Source of the DNA: VFMC01 sp040380855
GTDB lineage: Bacteria; Actinomycetota; Acidimicrobiia; Acidimicrobiales; Ilumatobacteraceae
Length of the DNA: 23,355 nucleotides
Assembly (NCBI GenBank): GCA_040380855.1
Contig: JBEIIG010000058.1
Coordinates: forward strand, 1 to 23,355
Direction: 5' to 3'
Made by a program: the position numbers and the translations under genes. Shown here one piece after another: positions 1-8,700 of this stretch. The notes beneath the pieces are model-generated. The model saw only the letters and a program-made list of their open reading frames with translations. It searched no databases and was not told the DNA's origin. The first letter of the stretch is position 1, and each line of letters starts with the position of its first letter.

Positions 1-73
1 ACTCGAAGTAATCCTGACCGCATTTTTCGGAATCATAGAGATAGATGCGTACCACATTCTCGTCATCAAGTGA

Positions 74-988
74 ACCACCGTCGAGCCGATCGGCGACGAT
101 GATAACACCCGGCAGCGATTCGCTGTCGGCCCGCTCGAGCCCGGCTTCGGCCACACCATCGGGAACTCGCTGCGCCGCGTGCTGCTGTCGAGCATCCCCG
201 GTGCAGCGATCACGGCGGTGCGTTTCGACGACGCGCTCCACGAGTTCGCCACGATCAACGGCATCGTCGAGGACGTCACCGACATCATCCTCAACCTGAA
301 AGACATCGTCGTCACCTCGACCTCCGACGACGACGTCATCATCCGGCTCGATGTGCGTGGGCCCGGCACCGTGGTGGCATCCGACATCAAGTGCCCGAGC
401 GAGATCGAGATCCTCACCCCCAACCAGCACATCGCCACGCTCAACGCCAAGGCCCGCCTGGCGTGCGACCTCACCGTCGGCCGTGGCCGCGGCTACCTGT
501 CGAGCGACCGCGACAACCAGAACCGCACGATCGGTGTCGTCCCGGTCGATGCCATCTTCTCGCCGGTCCGGCGAGTGATGTTCTCGGTCGTGCCCACGCG
601 CGTCGAGCAGAGCACCAACTACGACCGCCTCGAACTCGACATCGAGACCGACGGTTCGATCACCCCGCGCGAGGCGCTCGCCTCGGCCGGTGCCACGCTG
701 CGTTCGCTGGTCGACCTCGTCGCCAGCCTCAGCGACGAGCCCCAGGGGCTCGAACTCGGCGAAGTGGCGAGCATCGCCGCCTCATCACCCGACCTCGACC
801 TGCCGATCGAGGATCTCGATCTGTCCGAGCGTCCGCGCAACTGCCTGAAGCGGGCCCAGATCAACTCGATCGGTGAGCTGCTCACCAAGACCGAGGACGA
901 CCTGCTCAACATCACCAACTTCGGCCAAAAGAGCCTCGACGAGGTCAAGCAGAAGCTCGACGAGCGCGGCCTCACGCTGCGCGGCTGA
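74..988 (+). CDS. rpoA: DNA-directed RNA polymerase subunit alpha, 5' end disrupted
   Basis: Alpha subunit of RNA polymerase, which dimerises to scaffold beta and beta' and contacts promoter UP elements and activators. The N-terminal domain is clear from the GFGHTIGNSLRRVLLSS motif (about 140-190) through the VGRGRGYLSS and TRVEQSTNYDRL motifs. The C-terminal domain carries the HhH-type segment RPRNCLKRAQINSIGELL and NFGQKSLDEVKQKL. The frame is open from 74 to the TGA at 986-988, but an in-frame TGA lies at 71-73 and the first available start codon is GTG at 179, inside the conserved core, which cannot be the natural start. Codons 56-70 read ILVIK, which fits the usual M-L-[IV]-x-Q-R-P start of actinobacterial RpoA with ATT in place of ATG and TGA in place of an Arg codon. 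If it began at 56 the protein would be about 310 residues, the normal size. A consensus error at the sequence edge is the simplest explanation. The family call is very sure; the 5' end is not. Confidence 0.93.
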   Translation, partial: TTVEPIGDDDNTRQRFAVGPLEPGFGHTIGNSLRRVLLSSIPGAAITAVRFDDALHEFATINGIVEDVTDIILNLKDIVVTSTSDDDVIIRLDVRGPGTVVASDIKCPSEIEILTPNQHIATLNAKARLACDLTVGRGRGYLSSDRDNQNRTIGVVPVDAIFSPVRRVMFSVVPTRVEQSTNYDRLELDIETDGSITPREALASAGATLRSLVDLVASLSDEPQGLELGEVASIAASSPDLDLPIEDLDLSERPRNCLKRAQINSIGELLTKTEDDLLNITNFGQKSLDEVKQKLDERGLTLRG

Positions 989-1018
989 TCCGCCCGGCCG
1001 TTCAAGGAGTCACACACC

Positions 1019-1390
1019 ATGCCCGCAACACCCCGCAGAGCACGCAACTTCGGCCACAGTGCCGCCCACCAGCGCCTCATGATGGCCAACCTCGCAGCGT
1101 CACTGTTCGCAGCCGAGGGCATCGTCACCACCGAGGCCAAGGCCAAGGCGCTGCGTCCCATCGCCGAGAAGCTCATCACCAAGGCGAAGAAGGCCCAGCC
1201 CGACGACTCGATGCGGATCCACCGCATCCGTCAGATCCAGGGCTACCTGAACGACAAGGAGATGACCTCGAAGCTGGTCAACGACGTGGCCCCTCGCTAC
1301 GCCGACCGCAACGGTGGGTACCTGCGCATTCTGAAGCTCGGCCCGCGCCAGGGCGACAACGCCCCCATGGCGCGTATCGAGCTCGTCTGA
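1019..1390 (+). CDS. rplQ: 50S ribosomal protein L17
   Basis: Large-subunit ribosomal protein bL17, 123 residues. It starts MPATPRRARNFGHSAAHQRL and continues with the LIT-KAKK and RNGGYLRILKLGPRQGDNAPMA blocks typical of the family. The ATG is preceded by a good Shine-Dalgarno sequence, AAGGAG at 1004-1009, with a 9-nt spacer, so the start is well fixed. It lies 30 bp after rpoA, the standard bacterial arrangement in which rpoA and rplQ are cotranscribed. Length is normal for actinobacterial L17 forms without the long C-terminal extension seen in some relatives. Confidence 0.97.
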   Translation: MPATPRRARNFGHSAAHQRLMMANLAASLFAAEGIVTTEAKAKALRPIAEKLITKAKKAQPDDSMRIHRIRQIQGYLNDKEMTSKLVNDVAPRYADRNGGYLRILKLGPRQGDNAPMARIELV

Positions 1391-1419
1391 GCCCCGCCGA
1401 CGATCTGCCCTACCGGCGC

Positions 1420-2211
1420 ATGAACGCTGCGACCGAGCCCGCCGCACTGCGGCGGGCTCGCCTCGTTGTGGCCTACGACGGGGCGGGCTTCCACGGGTTC
1501 GCCGAGACCACCGGACAGCGCACGGTGATGGGCGAGTTGCGCACGGCGATCGAGCGGGTGACGCGCCACGAGGTGGCGCTCGTCGGCGCCGGGCGCACCG
1601 ATGCCGGGGTGCACGCCTGGGGTCAGGTGGTGAGCGGCGATCTGCCGGCCGACACCGACCTCGAGCACCTGCGGCACCGGGTGAACCGCATGTGCGGGCC
1701 GGTGGTGGTGGTGCGTTCCGCCGAGTGGTGCACCGATCCCGACTTCAGCGCCCGCTTCAGCGCCCAGTGGCGGCACTACCGCTACCACGTGCTCAATGCG
1801 CCCGTGCCGGTGCCTGCGCTCGCCGGCACGACGTGGCACGTACCCCAACCACTGCACCTCTGGGCGATGCAACTGGCGTGCGACCCGATCATCGGCGAGC
1901 ACGACTTCACCTCGTTCTGTCGGGCGCCGAAGACGAAACCCGATCAGGCCCCTGCGTCGCTGCGGCGCCGGGTGCTGCTGGCCCAGTGGAGCGAGGTGCC
2001 GAGCGAGTACGGGCCGTTGCTGCGGTTCGAGATCAGGGCGAACGCCTTCTGCCACCAGATGGTGCGCTCGATCGTCGGCACGATGGTCGACATCGGCTCG
2101 GGCCGTCTGCACGCGGGCGACATGATGGGAATCCTGCACCGCGCCGACCGTGCAGCGGCCGGGCAGGTGGCGCCGCCGCACGGGTTGTCGCTCTGGGACG
2201 TCCTTTACTGA
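1420..2211 (+). CDS. truA: tRNA pseudouridine(38-40) synthase TruA
   Basis: Converts uridines 38-40 in the tRNA anticodon stem-loop to pseudouridine. The 263-residue product has the family N-terminus LVVAYDGAGFHGFAETTGQRT and the active-site block GAGRTDAGVHA, with the catalytic aspartate at residue 61. Later blocks match the family as well: DFTSFC (region around residue 165), and FCHQMVRSIVGTMVDIGSGR near residues 210-230, which shapes the RNA-binding active site. Start at ATG 1420, 29 bp after rplQ, so it probably belongs to the same transcript. No strong Shine-Dalgarno sequence is visible. The gene ends with tandem in-frame stops TGA-TAA. The rplQ-truA order is conserved in many Actinobacteria. 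Confidence 0.96.
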   Translation: MNAATEPAALRRARLVVAYDGAGFHGFAETTGQRTVMGELRTAIERVTRHEVALVGAGRTDAGVHAWGQVVSGDLPADTDLEHLRHRVNRMCGPVVVVRSAEWCTDPDFSARFSAQWRHYRYHVLNAPVPVPALAGTTWHVPQPLHLWAMQLACDPIIGEHDFTSFCRAPKTKPDQAPASLRRRVLLAQWSEVPSEYGPLLRFEIRANAFCHQMVRSIVGTMVDIGSGRLHAGDMMGILHRADRAAAGQVAPPHGLSLWDVLY

Positions 2212-2266
2212 TAAATTCCTCGCTCTGGGGAATGTGGCGCACCGGCGGCACGTTTCCACCCCCGAG

Positions 2267-2289
2267 CGCCGATCACCCCCCGATCGGCG
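2267..2289 (+). other. 8-bp stem-loop between truA and the glycosyltransferase gene
   Basis: CGCCGATC (2267-2274) and GATCGGCG (2282-2289) form a perfect 8-bp stem around a 7-nt loop, ACCCCCC. No U-run follows, so it is a weak candidate for an intrinsic terminator. It could also act as an RNA-stability or spacer element. It sits 11 bp before the Shine-Dalgarno of the next gene, in a 102-bp gap that holds no other feature I recognise. Confidence 0.4.
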
Positions 2290-2313
2290 ACACCTACCCG
2301 GGGAGGCCCGATC

Positions 2314-3423
2314 GTGGCAGCGAAGCGGATTCTTCTGTGTTCCACACCGGTCGGGCCCCTGGGTAGCGGGATCGGCGGTGGCGTCGAACTCACCCTTCAC
2401 AGCCTGGTGCTCGGCCTGTCGGATCGCGGGCATCTCGTCGAGGTCGTGGCGCCCGCCGGCTCGCTGCACGTCGGTGCGCGGGTGCACCAGATCGACGGTC
2501 ACTACCAGGTGAGCAGTCAGACCGAGGGGCGCGAGGCGCCGATCGCGATGCCGCCCCAACCCGTGCTCGGGGCGATGTGGGACTGGGTGCGCCGTCATCA
2601 GGACCGCTTCGACGTCGTGGTGAATCTCGCCTACGACTGGCTGCCCTTCTACCTCACGCCCTATCTCGACGTGCCGGTGGCGCATCTGGTGTCGATGGGT
2701 TCGCTCAACGACGCGATGGACGATGCCGTGGCCCGGCTGGTGGCGGCGCGGCCCGGTACTGCCGCCGTGCACAGCATGGCGCAGGCCGCGACGTTCCCGC
2801 AGGTGGCCGAGCAGCTCGTGGTGGTCGGCAACGGCATCGCCGTCGATCGCTACGACGTGCACCTCAGCGCCGACGAGCCCGGTTCTCTGGGGTTCATCGG
2901 ACGGATCTCGCCCGAGAAGGGCATCGACGACGTGTTCGCCCTGTCGGCGCGCACCGGGGTGCCGGTGAAGGCCTGGGGCCTGATGCAGGACCACGACTGC
3001 TGGGAGGCCGCACAGACCCGGCATCCCGAGGCACAGGTGACCTACGAGGGGTTCCTCGCCACCGACGAGTTGCAGGCCGCGATCGGCGGTTGCCGGGCCA
3101 TCGTGATGACCCCGAAGTGGATCGAGGCGTTCGGCAACGTGGCGATCGAGGCGATGGCGTGCGGTGTACCCGTGATCGCCTATCGGCGCGGCGGGCCCGC
3201 CGAGATCGTGATCGACGGTGAGACCGGGTTCCTGGTCGAACCCGACGACGTCGACGGCCTCGTCGCCGCTGTGCACCGCCTCGACGAGATCGACCGCTTG
3301 ATGTGTCGTCAGCGGGTCGACGAGCTGTACTCGACCACGGCGCTCGCCGAGCGGATCGACGCCTGGCTCGACGGCGTGATCGCCGTGAGTTCCTGGTCGT
3401 CCGACCTGTCGGCCAGTACCTGA
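2314..3423 (+). CDS. GT4-family glycosyltransferase, tetrahydrobiopterin glucosyltransferase (BGluT)-like
   Basis: A 369-residue GT-B fold, GT4-family glycosyltransferase, predicted cytoplasmic. The N-terminal domain begins KRILLCSTPVGPLGSG followed by a Gly-rich GGGVELTL acceptor loop. The C-terminal nucleotide-sugar domain has GRISPEKG (K202) and the EX7E motif EAFGNVAIE (E271, E279), then GVPVIAYRRGGPAEI. From memory, the N-terminal motif, the YDWLPFYLTPYLDVPVAHLVSMGSL region and MTPKWIEAFGNVAIEA resemble the cyanobacterial UDP-glucose:tetrahydrobiopterin alpha-glucosyltransferase along the whole length, so a pterin-glucoside role is possible. That substrate call is inference. GTG start at 2314 with Shine-Dalgarno GGGGAGG at 2300-2306. 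The gene interrupts the usual truA-rplM neighbourhood. No signal peptide or membrane segment is seen. GT4 membership is very sure, the substrate is not. Confidence 0.88.
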   Translation: MAAKRILLCSTPVGPLGSGIGGGVELTLHSLVLGLSDRGHLVEVVAPAGSLHVGARVHQIDGHYQVSSQTEGREAPIAMPPQPVLGAMWDWVRRHQDRFDVVVNLAYDWLPFYLTPYLDVPVAHLVSMGSLNDAMDDAVARLVAARPGTAAVHSMAQAATFPQVAEQLVVVGNGIAVDRYDVHLSADEPGSLGFIGRISPEKGIDDVFALSARTGVPVKAWGLMQDHDCWEAAQTRHPEAQVTYEGFLATDELQAAIGGCRAIVMTPKWIEAFGNVAIEAMACGVPVIAYRRGGPAEIVIDGETGFLVEPDDVDGLVAAVHRLDEIDRLMCRQRVDELYSTTALAERIDAWLDGVIAVSSWSSDLSAST

Positions 3424-3479
3424 TCGGTCGGGGCGTCCGACGGAGTCGGTTGCAGTTCCGGAAAACCGGGCACGCACGT

Positions 3480-3509
3480 TTGCCGGTTTCGGCGCGCGGC
3501 CCGTATCAT
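3480..3509 (+). promoter_or_regulatory. Predicted sigma70-type promoter for rplM-rpsI
   Basis: TTGCCG (3480-3485), an 18-bp spacer and TATCAT (3504-3509) fit a vegetative promoter. The start of transcription would be near 3516, giving a leader of about 40 nt before the rplM ATG at 3555. The 131-bp gap before rplM is the longest in this part of the cluster, which supports an independent promoter here. Confidence 0.6.
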
Positions 3510-3554
3510 TGCACGGTTCCCCGGCGGACCACCCCGGGTGTCGAAGGATTCGAG

Positions 3555-4001
3555 ATGCGCACGTATTCCCCGAAAGCAAGCGAGATCACCCGCGCCTGGC
3601 ACGTCATCGATGCCGAGGGCATGGTGCTCGGTCGTCTGTGCACCGAGGTCGCCCGCCTGCTGCGTGGCAAGCACAAGCCGGTGTTCGCCCCCCACATGGA
3701 CATGGGCGATCACGTCGTCATCGTCAACGCCGACAAAGTCGTGCTCACCAGTGGCAAGGCCGGCACCGAGATGGTGCACCGCTACAGCGGTTACCCGGGC
3801 GGCCTGAAGAGCGAGACCTACGGCAACCTGCTCGGCCGCAAGCCTGCCGATGCGATCCGTCTCAGCGTTCGTGGCATGTTGCCGAAGGGCCCGCTCGGTC
3901 GCCAGATGATCACCAAGCTCAAGGTGTATGCGGGGCCCGATCACCCGCACGCCGCTCAGTCCCCTGTCGCGCTCGACCTGCCAGCGGCCAAGGCCCGCTG
4001 A
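3555..4001 (+). CDS. rplM: 50S ribosomal protein L13
   Basis: Large-subunit protein uL13, 148 residues. The start MRTYSPKASEITRAWHVIDA is characteristic, followed by the blocks VLGRLCTEVARLLRGKHKP, GDHVVIVNADKV and VRGMLPKGPLGRQM, then KLKVYAGPDHPHAAQ near the C-terminus. ATG at 3555 has an upstream GAAGGA at 3543-3548 with a 6-nt spacer. The reading frame is open further upstream, but that extension has no L13 similarity. It forms the classical rplM-rpsI pair with the next gene, 26 bp away, and very likely shares the promoter at 3480-3509. Confidence 0.97.
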   Translation: MRTYSPKASEITRAWHVIDAEGMVLGRLCTEVARLLRGKHKPVFAPHMDMGDHVVIVNADKVVLTSGKAGTEMVHRYSGYPGGLKSETYGNLLGRKPADAIRLSVRGMLPKGPLGRQMITKLKVYAGPDHPHAAQSPVALDLPAAKAR

Positions 4002-4027
4002 CGTCACCGGAACGAGGTTCGCTCTCC

Positions 4028-4423
4028 ATGGCCACCAAGCCGCTCACCCAGACCACCGGCCGTCGTAAGGAGGCAGTGGCTCGCGCCCGCCTGCGCCCGG
4101 GCACCGGTGTCATCACGATCAACGGTCGCTCGATCGACAACTACTTCACCACGGCCGTGCAGCGCATGCACGTCACCGAGGGCCTGCGTGTCACCAGCAC
4201 CGAGGAGACCTACGACGTCGACGCCACCATCCACGGCGGTGGCGTCAGCGGTCAGGCCGGCGCACTGCGCATGGGCATCGCCCGTGCGCTCGTCGAGCTC
4301 GACCCCGAGGCCCGTCCGGCGCTGAAGAAGGCCGGCCTGCTCACCCGCGACCCGCGTCGCAAGGAGAGCAAGAAGTACGGCCTCGTCAAGGCCCGCAAGG
4401 CCAAGCAGTACACCAAGCGCTGA
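4028..4423 (+). CDS. rpsI: 30S ribosomal protein S9
   Basis: Small-subunit protein uS9, 131 residues. It shows the hallmark TTGRRKEAVARARLRPGTG near the N-terminus, GGGVSGQAGALRMGIARAL in the middle and a basic C-terminal tail ending KARKAKQYTKR. In the family this tail reaches the ribosomal P site and contacts tRNA, with a terminal Lys-Arg that is conserved here. ATG at 4028 follows GAGG at 4014-4017. It is downstream of rplM and probably cotranscribed with it. glmM follows after only 23 bp, so the transcript may continue. Confidence 0.97.
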   Translation: MATKPLTQTTGRRKEAVARARLRPGTGVITINGRSIDNYFTTAVQRMHVTEGLRVTSTEETYDVDATIHGGGVSGQAGALRMGIARALVELDPEARPALKKAGLLTRDPRRKESKKYGLVKARKAKQYTKR

Positions 4424-4446
4424 TCGGCGCTGGTGGTCGCACGCTC

Positions 4447-5748
4447 GTGGCGCTGCGATTCGGAACCGATGGTGTGCGCGGTCGCGCGCTCACCGAACTC
4501 ACCGAGCAGTACTCGGCGTCACTGGCGCGGGCTGCTGCAGAGGTGCTGGGTGGCGGCCGCTGGCTGATCGGTCGCGACACACGCGAATCGGGCCCGGCGC
4601 TCGAAGCGGCCGTTGCCGCCGGACTGGTGGCCGCTGGTGCTGCGCCCGAGTCGGTGGGGGTGGTGCCCACGCCGGCGCTGGCGGTGCTGTCGGCGCGCTG
4701 GCAGTGCCCGGCCGCGATGATCACCGCATCGCACAACCCCTACCACGACAACGGGATCAAGATCTTCGCCGCCGGCGGGGCGAAGCTGAGCGACGACGTC
4801 GAGCAGGCCATCGAGGCGGCACTCGTGTCGATCGAGCCCGCCGCTGTGCCGCTCCCGGTGGTCGACGGCTTGCGGACCTACGCCGAGTACATCGTCGGAC
4901 TGTTCCCCGCCAACGCCCTGGCGGGTCGCCGGCTGGTGCTCGACTGCGCCAACGGGGCGATGACCGAGGTGGCCCCCTGGGTGGCACGCCGTCTCGGCGC
5001 CGAGGTGACGGTGCTGCACGCCGCGCCCGACGGTCGCAACATCAACGACGGCTGCGGTGCGACGGCACCCGCCTCGCTCTGCGCTGCCGTGCTCGCTCAC
5101 GGTGCCGACCTGGGGTTGGCCTTCGACGGCGACGGCGACCGGGTGATCGCGGTCGACGAACGTGGTGAGGTGGTCGACGGCGACCGGCTGATCGCGCTCG
5201 GTGCGCTGCAGTTGCGCGCCGCTGGCGCGCTGGCGGCCGACACGGTGGTGGTGACCGTGATGAGCAACCTCGGGTTCCACCGAGCGATGCGCGACCACGG
5301 CATCGAGGTCGTCGTCACCCCGGTCGGCGACCGCTCGGTGCTCGAGGCCCTCGCCGCCGGGCCGTACTCGATCGGCGGCGAGCAGAGTGGCCACATCATC
5401 TACCCCGATGCCTCGACGACAGGCGACGGCTTGCTGGCCGGGCTCCGCGTCGCCCACCACGTGGCCACGCACGGCGGCTCGCTGCATCGGCTCGCCAGCG
5501 AGGTGATGACCAGCTATCCGCAGGTGCTGGTGAACGTCCACGTCGCCGAGCGGCATCCCGATGTGGCCACCGAGATCGCCGACGAGATCGCTGCCGTCGA
5601 GGCCAGCCTGGGTGGCGACGGCAGGGTGCTCGTACGAGCCAGCGGCACCGAACCGCTCATCCGCGTGATGGTGGAGGCGCCCACGGCAGCGCACGCCCAA
5701 CAGGCCGCCGACCGGCTCGCCGACGTCGTCCGCACCCGCTGGTCTTGA
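4447..5748 (+). CDS. glmM: Phosphoglucosamine mutase
   Basis: Interconverts glucosamine-6-phosphate and glucosamine-1-phosphate for UDP-GlcNAc and cell-wall synthesis, in the cytoplasm. The 433-residue product starts LRFGTDGVRG. It has the phosphoserine loop MITASHNPYHDNGIKIF (catalytic Ser95), the magnesium loop DGDGDR (residues 227-232), the sugar-recognition loop GGEQSGHIIY and the phosphate-binding loop VRASGTEPLIRVMVEA near the C-terminus. The ASHNP-DGDGDR-GEQSG-RASGTEP set in this order is diagnostic for the GlmM branch of the hexose phosphate mutases. The GTG start at 4447 leaves FGTDG at residue 5 as usual, with no strong Shine-Dalgarno upstream. Its neighbours, S9 upstream and a GlmS-like enzyme downstream, match the standard actinobacterial order. 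Confidence 0.96.
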   Translation: MALRFGTDGVRGRALTELTEQYSASLARAAAEVLGGGRWLIGRDTRESGPALEAAVAAGLVAAGAAPESVGVVPTPALAVLSARWQCPAAMITASHNPYHDNGIKIFAAGGAKLSDDVEQAIEAALVSIEPAAVPLPVVDGLRTYAEYIVGLFPANALAGRRLVLDCANGAMTEVAPWVARRLGAEVTVLHAAPDGRNINDGCGATAPASLCAAVLAHGADLGLAFDGDGDRVIAVDERGEVVDGDRLIALGALQLRAAGALAADTVVVTVMSNLGFHRAMRDHGIEVVVTPVGDRSVLEALAAGPYSIGGEQSGHIIYPDASTTGDGLLAGLRVAHHVATHGGSLHRLASEVMTSYPQVLVNVHVAERHPDVATEIADEIAAVEASLGGDGRVLVRASGTEPLIRVMVEAPTAAHAQQAADRLADVVRTRWS

Positions 5749-5783
5749 CCACCCCCTGACGGTCTGCTGCCACGCTGCGTGGA

Positions 5784-5789
5784 TAGCCT
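5784..5789 (+). promoter_or_regulatory. Putative -10 element for leaderless transcription of the glmS-like gene
   Basis: TAGCCT lies 7 bp before the ATG at 5797, and no Shine-Dalgarno is present in the 48-bp gap. Transcription would start at or next to the ATG. The same hexamer occurs in the groES promoter (18484) and before the 56-aa ORF (22230). A clear -35 box is not visible. A small palindrome CCACG-CTG-CGTGG (5770-5782) lies just upstream. Confidence 0.45.
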
Positions 5790-5796
5790 GTCGCCC

Positions 5797-8700
5797 ATGT
5801 GCGGCATCATCGCGATCTCGAGCCGACCCTCGACCAGGCCGACGCCCGAGGCCGACGCCTTGCTCGAACTGCTCGATGCGGCGCTGGCGGCCGAGCACGT
5901 GGGCGACGCGGCTCGCTCGGTCGCCGAATGCGATCGACTGCTGCACGGCGTGCCCGGTGTGACTGCACTGCTCGGTCGCCGCGAACTGGTGGCGGCGATC
6001 ACGGCCCGTCTCGACCGCCTCGACGACCGAGTGCGCACCATCGAACACCACCTCGAACACGCCGACGGGTTGAGCCCTGACGAACTCGAGCGAGCCGGTG
6101 CCGACCTGCTGGCGCTGCGCGATGCCTCCTGGGCGATCCGACGCGACCGGTTGCGTACCGCCGACGCCGTGGGCGACCTCGCCGGGCGCGACGCGGGCCA
6201 GGCAGCCGTGGCCGGATACCTCGCCGTGCAGCAGGCACTGTCGGCACTCGACCGCCTCGAGGTACGTGGTCGCGACTCGGCCGGCCTGCACCTCTACATC
6301 TGGCACCACGGGTTGTCGGCCGACGACCCGGCCGTGAGCGCGCTGCTGGGCGAGCGCACCATCGACCCGTTGTTCCAGAGCGGCTCGGTGCGGATCGCCG
6401 GCAACTGCTTGAGCGTCGTGTACAAAGCGGCTGCCGAGATCGGCGAACTGGGCGACAACACCCGTGCCCTGCGCGACGCCATCCGCGCCGACGCCCTGGT
6501 GCGGCTGGCGCTGAGCAACGCTGCCGCCCGGGTGGCGGTGCTGGGCCATACGCGATGGGCGAGTGTCGGCATCATCAGCGAGCCCAACTGCCACCCCCTG
6601 AACAGCGAAGAACTCGAGCAGGACGCGGGTTCGGTCGACCGGTACGCCGTCGCCGTGCTGAACGGCGATGTCGACAACCATGCCGATCTGAAGGTCGAGC
6701 ACGGCTTGCGGATCGCCGGGCCGATCACCACCGACGCGAAGGTCATCCCGGCGCTGATGGCCCGCCATGCCACCAAGGTGGGCGACGACACGGCCGAGGC
6801 GTTCCGGCGCACCGTGGCCGCCTTCGAGGGCAGCGTCGCCATCGGCGCGGCAGCGGCGGCCCATCCCGAGCAGCTGTTCCTGGCGCTGCGCGGCAGCGGC
6901 CAGGCGCTCTACATCGGTCTGGCCGACGACTGCTTCATCGTGGCCAGCGAGCCCTACGGCGTGGTGGAGGAGACAGCGCGTTATCTCCGTGTCGACGGCG
7001 AGACGCCGTCGTCGACCGGGAGCCGCGGGCAGGTGTTCGTGCTCGACGCAGCACATGCGGGCGAGTTGGCCGGTGTGCGCCGGATGGCCTACGACGGCAC
7101 CCCGTTGCCGATCGCCGAGCGCGAGGTTGCGGTCGCGCAGGTCACCACCCGCGACATCGACCGCGGCGAAGCACCGCACTTCCTGCTGAAAGAGATCGGC
7201 GAGGCACCCGAGAGCTTCCGCAAGACGCTGCGCGGCAAGATCGTCGAGCGCGACGGGTTGCTGCATGCATCGGTCGGCACGCGGGCGCTGCCCGCCGACA
7301 TCGCCGCACGGTTGGCCGACGGATCGATCACGAAGGTGCGCGTGATCGGCCAGGGCACCGCAGCAGTGGCGGGCCGCAGCATGGCCGATGTGCTCGACCT
7401 GCTGGCCGAAGGCACCCTCGACGTCGATCCGGTCACCGCCACCGAGTTGAGCGGATTCCGGATGCGGCTCGACATGACCGACACGTTGGTGGTGGCGGTG
7501 AGCCAGAGCGGCACCACCACCGACACCAACCGCACGGTCGACCTGGTGAGGTCGCGAGGTGCGGCCGTGCTGTCGATCGTGAACCGGCGCAACAGCGACC
7601 TCACCGACAAAGCCGACGGCGTGATGTACACGAGCGACGGCCGCGACGTGGAGATGAGCGTGGCATCGACCAAGGCCTTCTACGCCCAGGTGGCTGCCGG
7701 TGTGTTGCTGGCCTGTGCGATCACCGAGGCTGCCGGGGTGGGCTCCGATCGTCGCCGCCACGAACTGCTCACGTCGTTGCGTGCCGTGCCTGCCGCCATG
7801 GTCGAGGTGATCGGCACCCGCGACCGCATCGCCGAGGCGGCCCGGCACTTCGCGCCTGCCAAGCGGTACTGGGCGATCGTCGGTAACGGTGCCAACGCCG
7901 TGGCCGCCGAAGAGGTGCGCATCAAGCTCAGTGAGCTCTGCTACAAGTCGATCGCCTGCGACATCACCGAGGACAAGAAGCACATCGACCTGTCGAGCGA
8001 GCCGCTCATCCTGGTGTGCGCCGCTGGCCTCATCGGCAGCACCGCCGACGACGTCGCCAAAGAGGTGGCCATCTACAAAGCGCACAAGGCCACCCCGATC
8101 GTCGTGGCCACCGAGGGCGACGAGCGCTTCGCCGCCGCCTCGGCAGTGCTGACGGTGCCGACGCTCGACCCGGCTCTGGCGTTCGTGCTGTCGGCGATGG
8201 TGGGCCACCTGTTCGGCTACGAAGCGGCCCTCGCCATCGACGCGTCGGCCCGCCCGCTGCGTGAGGCGCGCGAGGTGATCGAGCATGCACTGTCGACCAC
8301 CGACGACGCCGACGACATCGTGCGCCGTGTGCGCCAAGGTGTGGGCCCGTGCTCCGACCGGTTCTTCGACGGGCTGCGCACCGGTGTCTACGACGGTCAC
8401 CTGGAAGCCAGCACTGCGGTGCGGCTCGCAGGCCTGCTGCGCGATCTCTCCAGCGAGTCGCCCCTCGAGGCCTACCAGCGGGCCACCGGCTCCATCGCCA
8501 CCCCGGGTGTGCTCATCGACGATCTCACCGCCGCGCTCACTCGTGCGATCGAAGAACTCACCCGGCCCATCGACGCCATCAAGCATCAGGCCAAGACCGT
8601 GACGGTCGGGATCAGCCGCAGCGACGAGGGCGTGCTCGACCGGGCTCTCGTCCAGCAGGTGCTCGCTGCCGGGACCTCACGCGAGCGTATCAGCTACCGC

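Noticed and set aside
45..299. Short frame beginning at ATG 45 that could be taken as the first gene
   Set aside because: Its Ser/Arg/Thr-rich product is a frame-shifted reading of rpoA. It could only matter if a frameshift near 45-80 restored rpoA, which fits less well than the in-frame ILVIK-stop alignment.
3516..3554. Structured L13 leader or riboswitch before rplM
   Set aside because: Only a short CCCGG/CCGGG pairing is possible in a 40-nt leader, not enough to support a defined regulatory RNA.
1297..3579. Long minus-strand open frame opposite truA and the glycosyltransferase
   Set aside because: Same GC-driven shadow effect; its product shows no recognisable motif while the plus strand encodes two conserved proteins.
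5745..5789. TTGACC at 5745 as the -35 for the glmS-like promoter
   Set aside because: The spacer to TAGCCT would be 33 bp, far beyond the usual 16-19 bp.
5779..5796. Upstream GTG as start of the GlmS-like gene
   Set aside because: It would place six residues before the Met-Cys; glutamine amidotransferases of this class need Cys as the exposed first residue after Met removal.
4519..8586. A 1355-codon open frame on the minus strand opposite glmM and the GlmS-like gene
   Set aside because: Composition is His/Gly/Arg/Val-rich with no domain, and it lies exactly opposite two genes with intact catalytic motifs. High third-position GC leaves few stop codons on the complementary strand.
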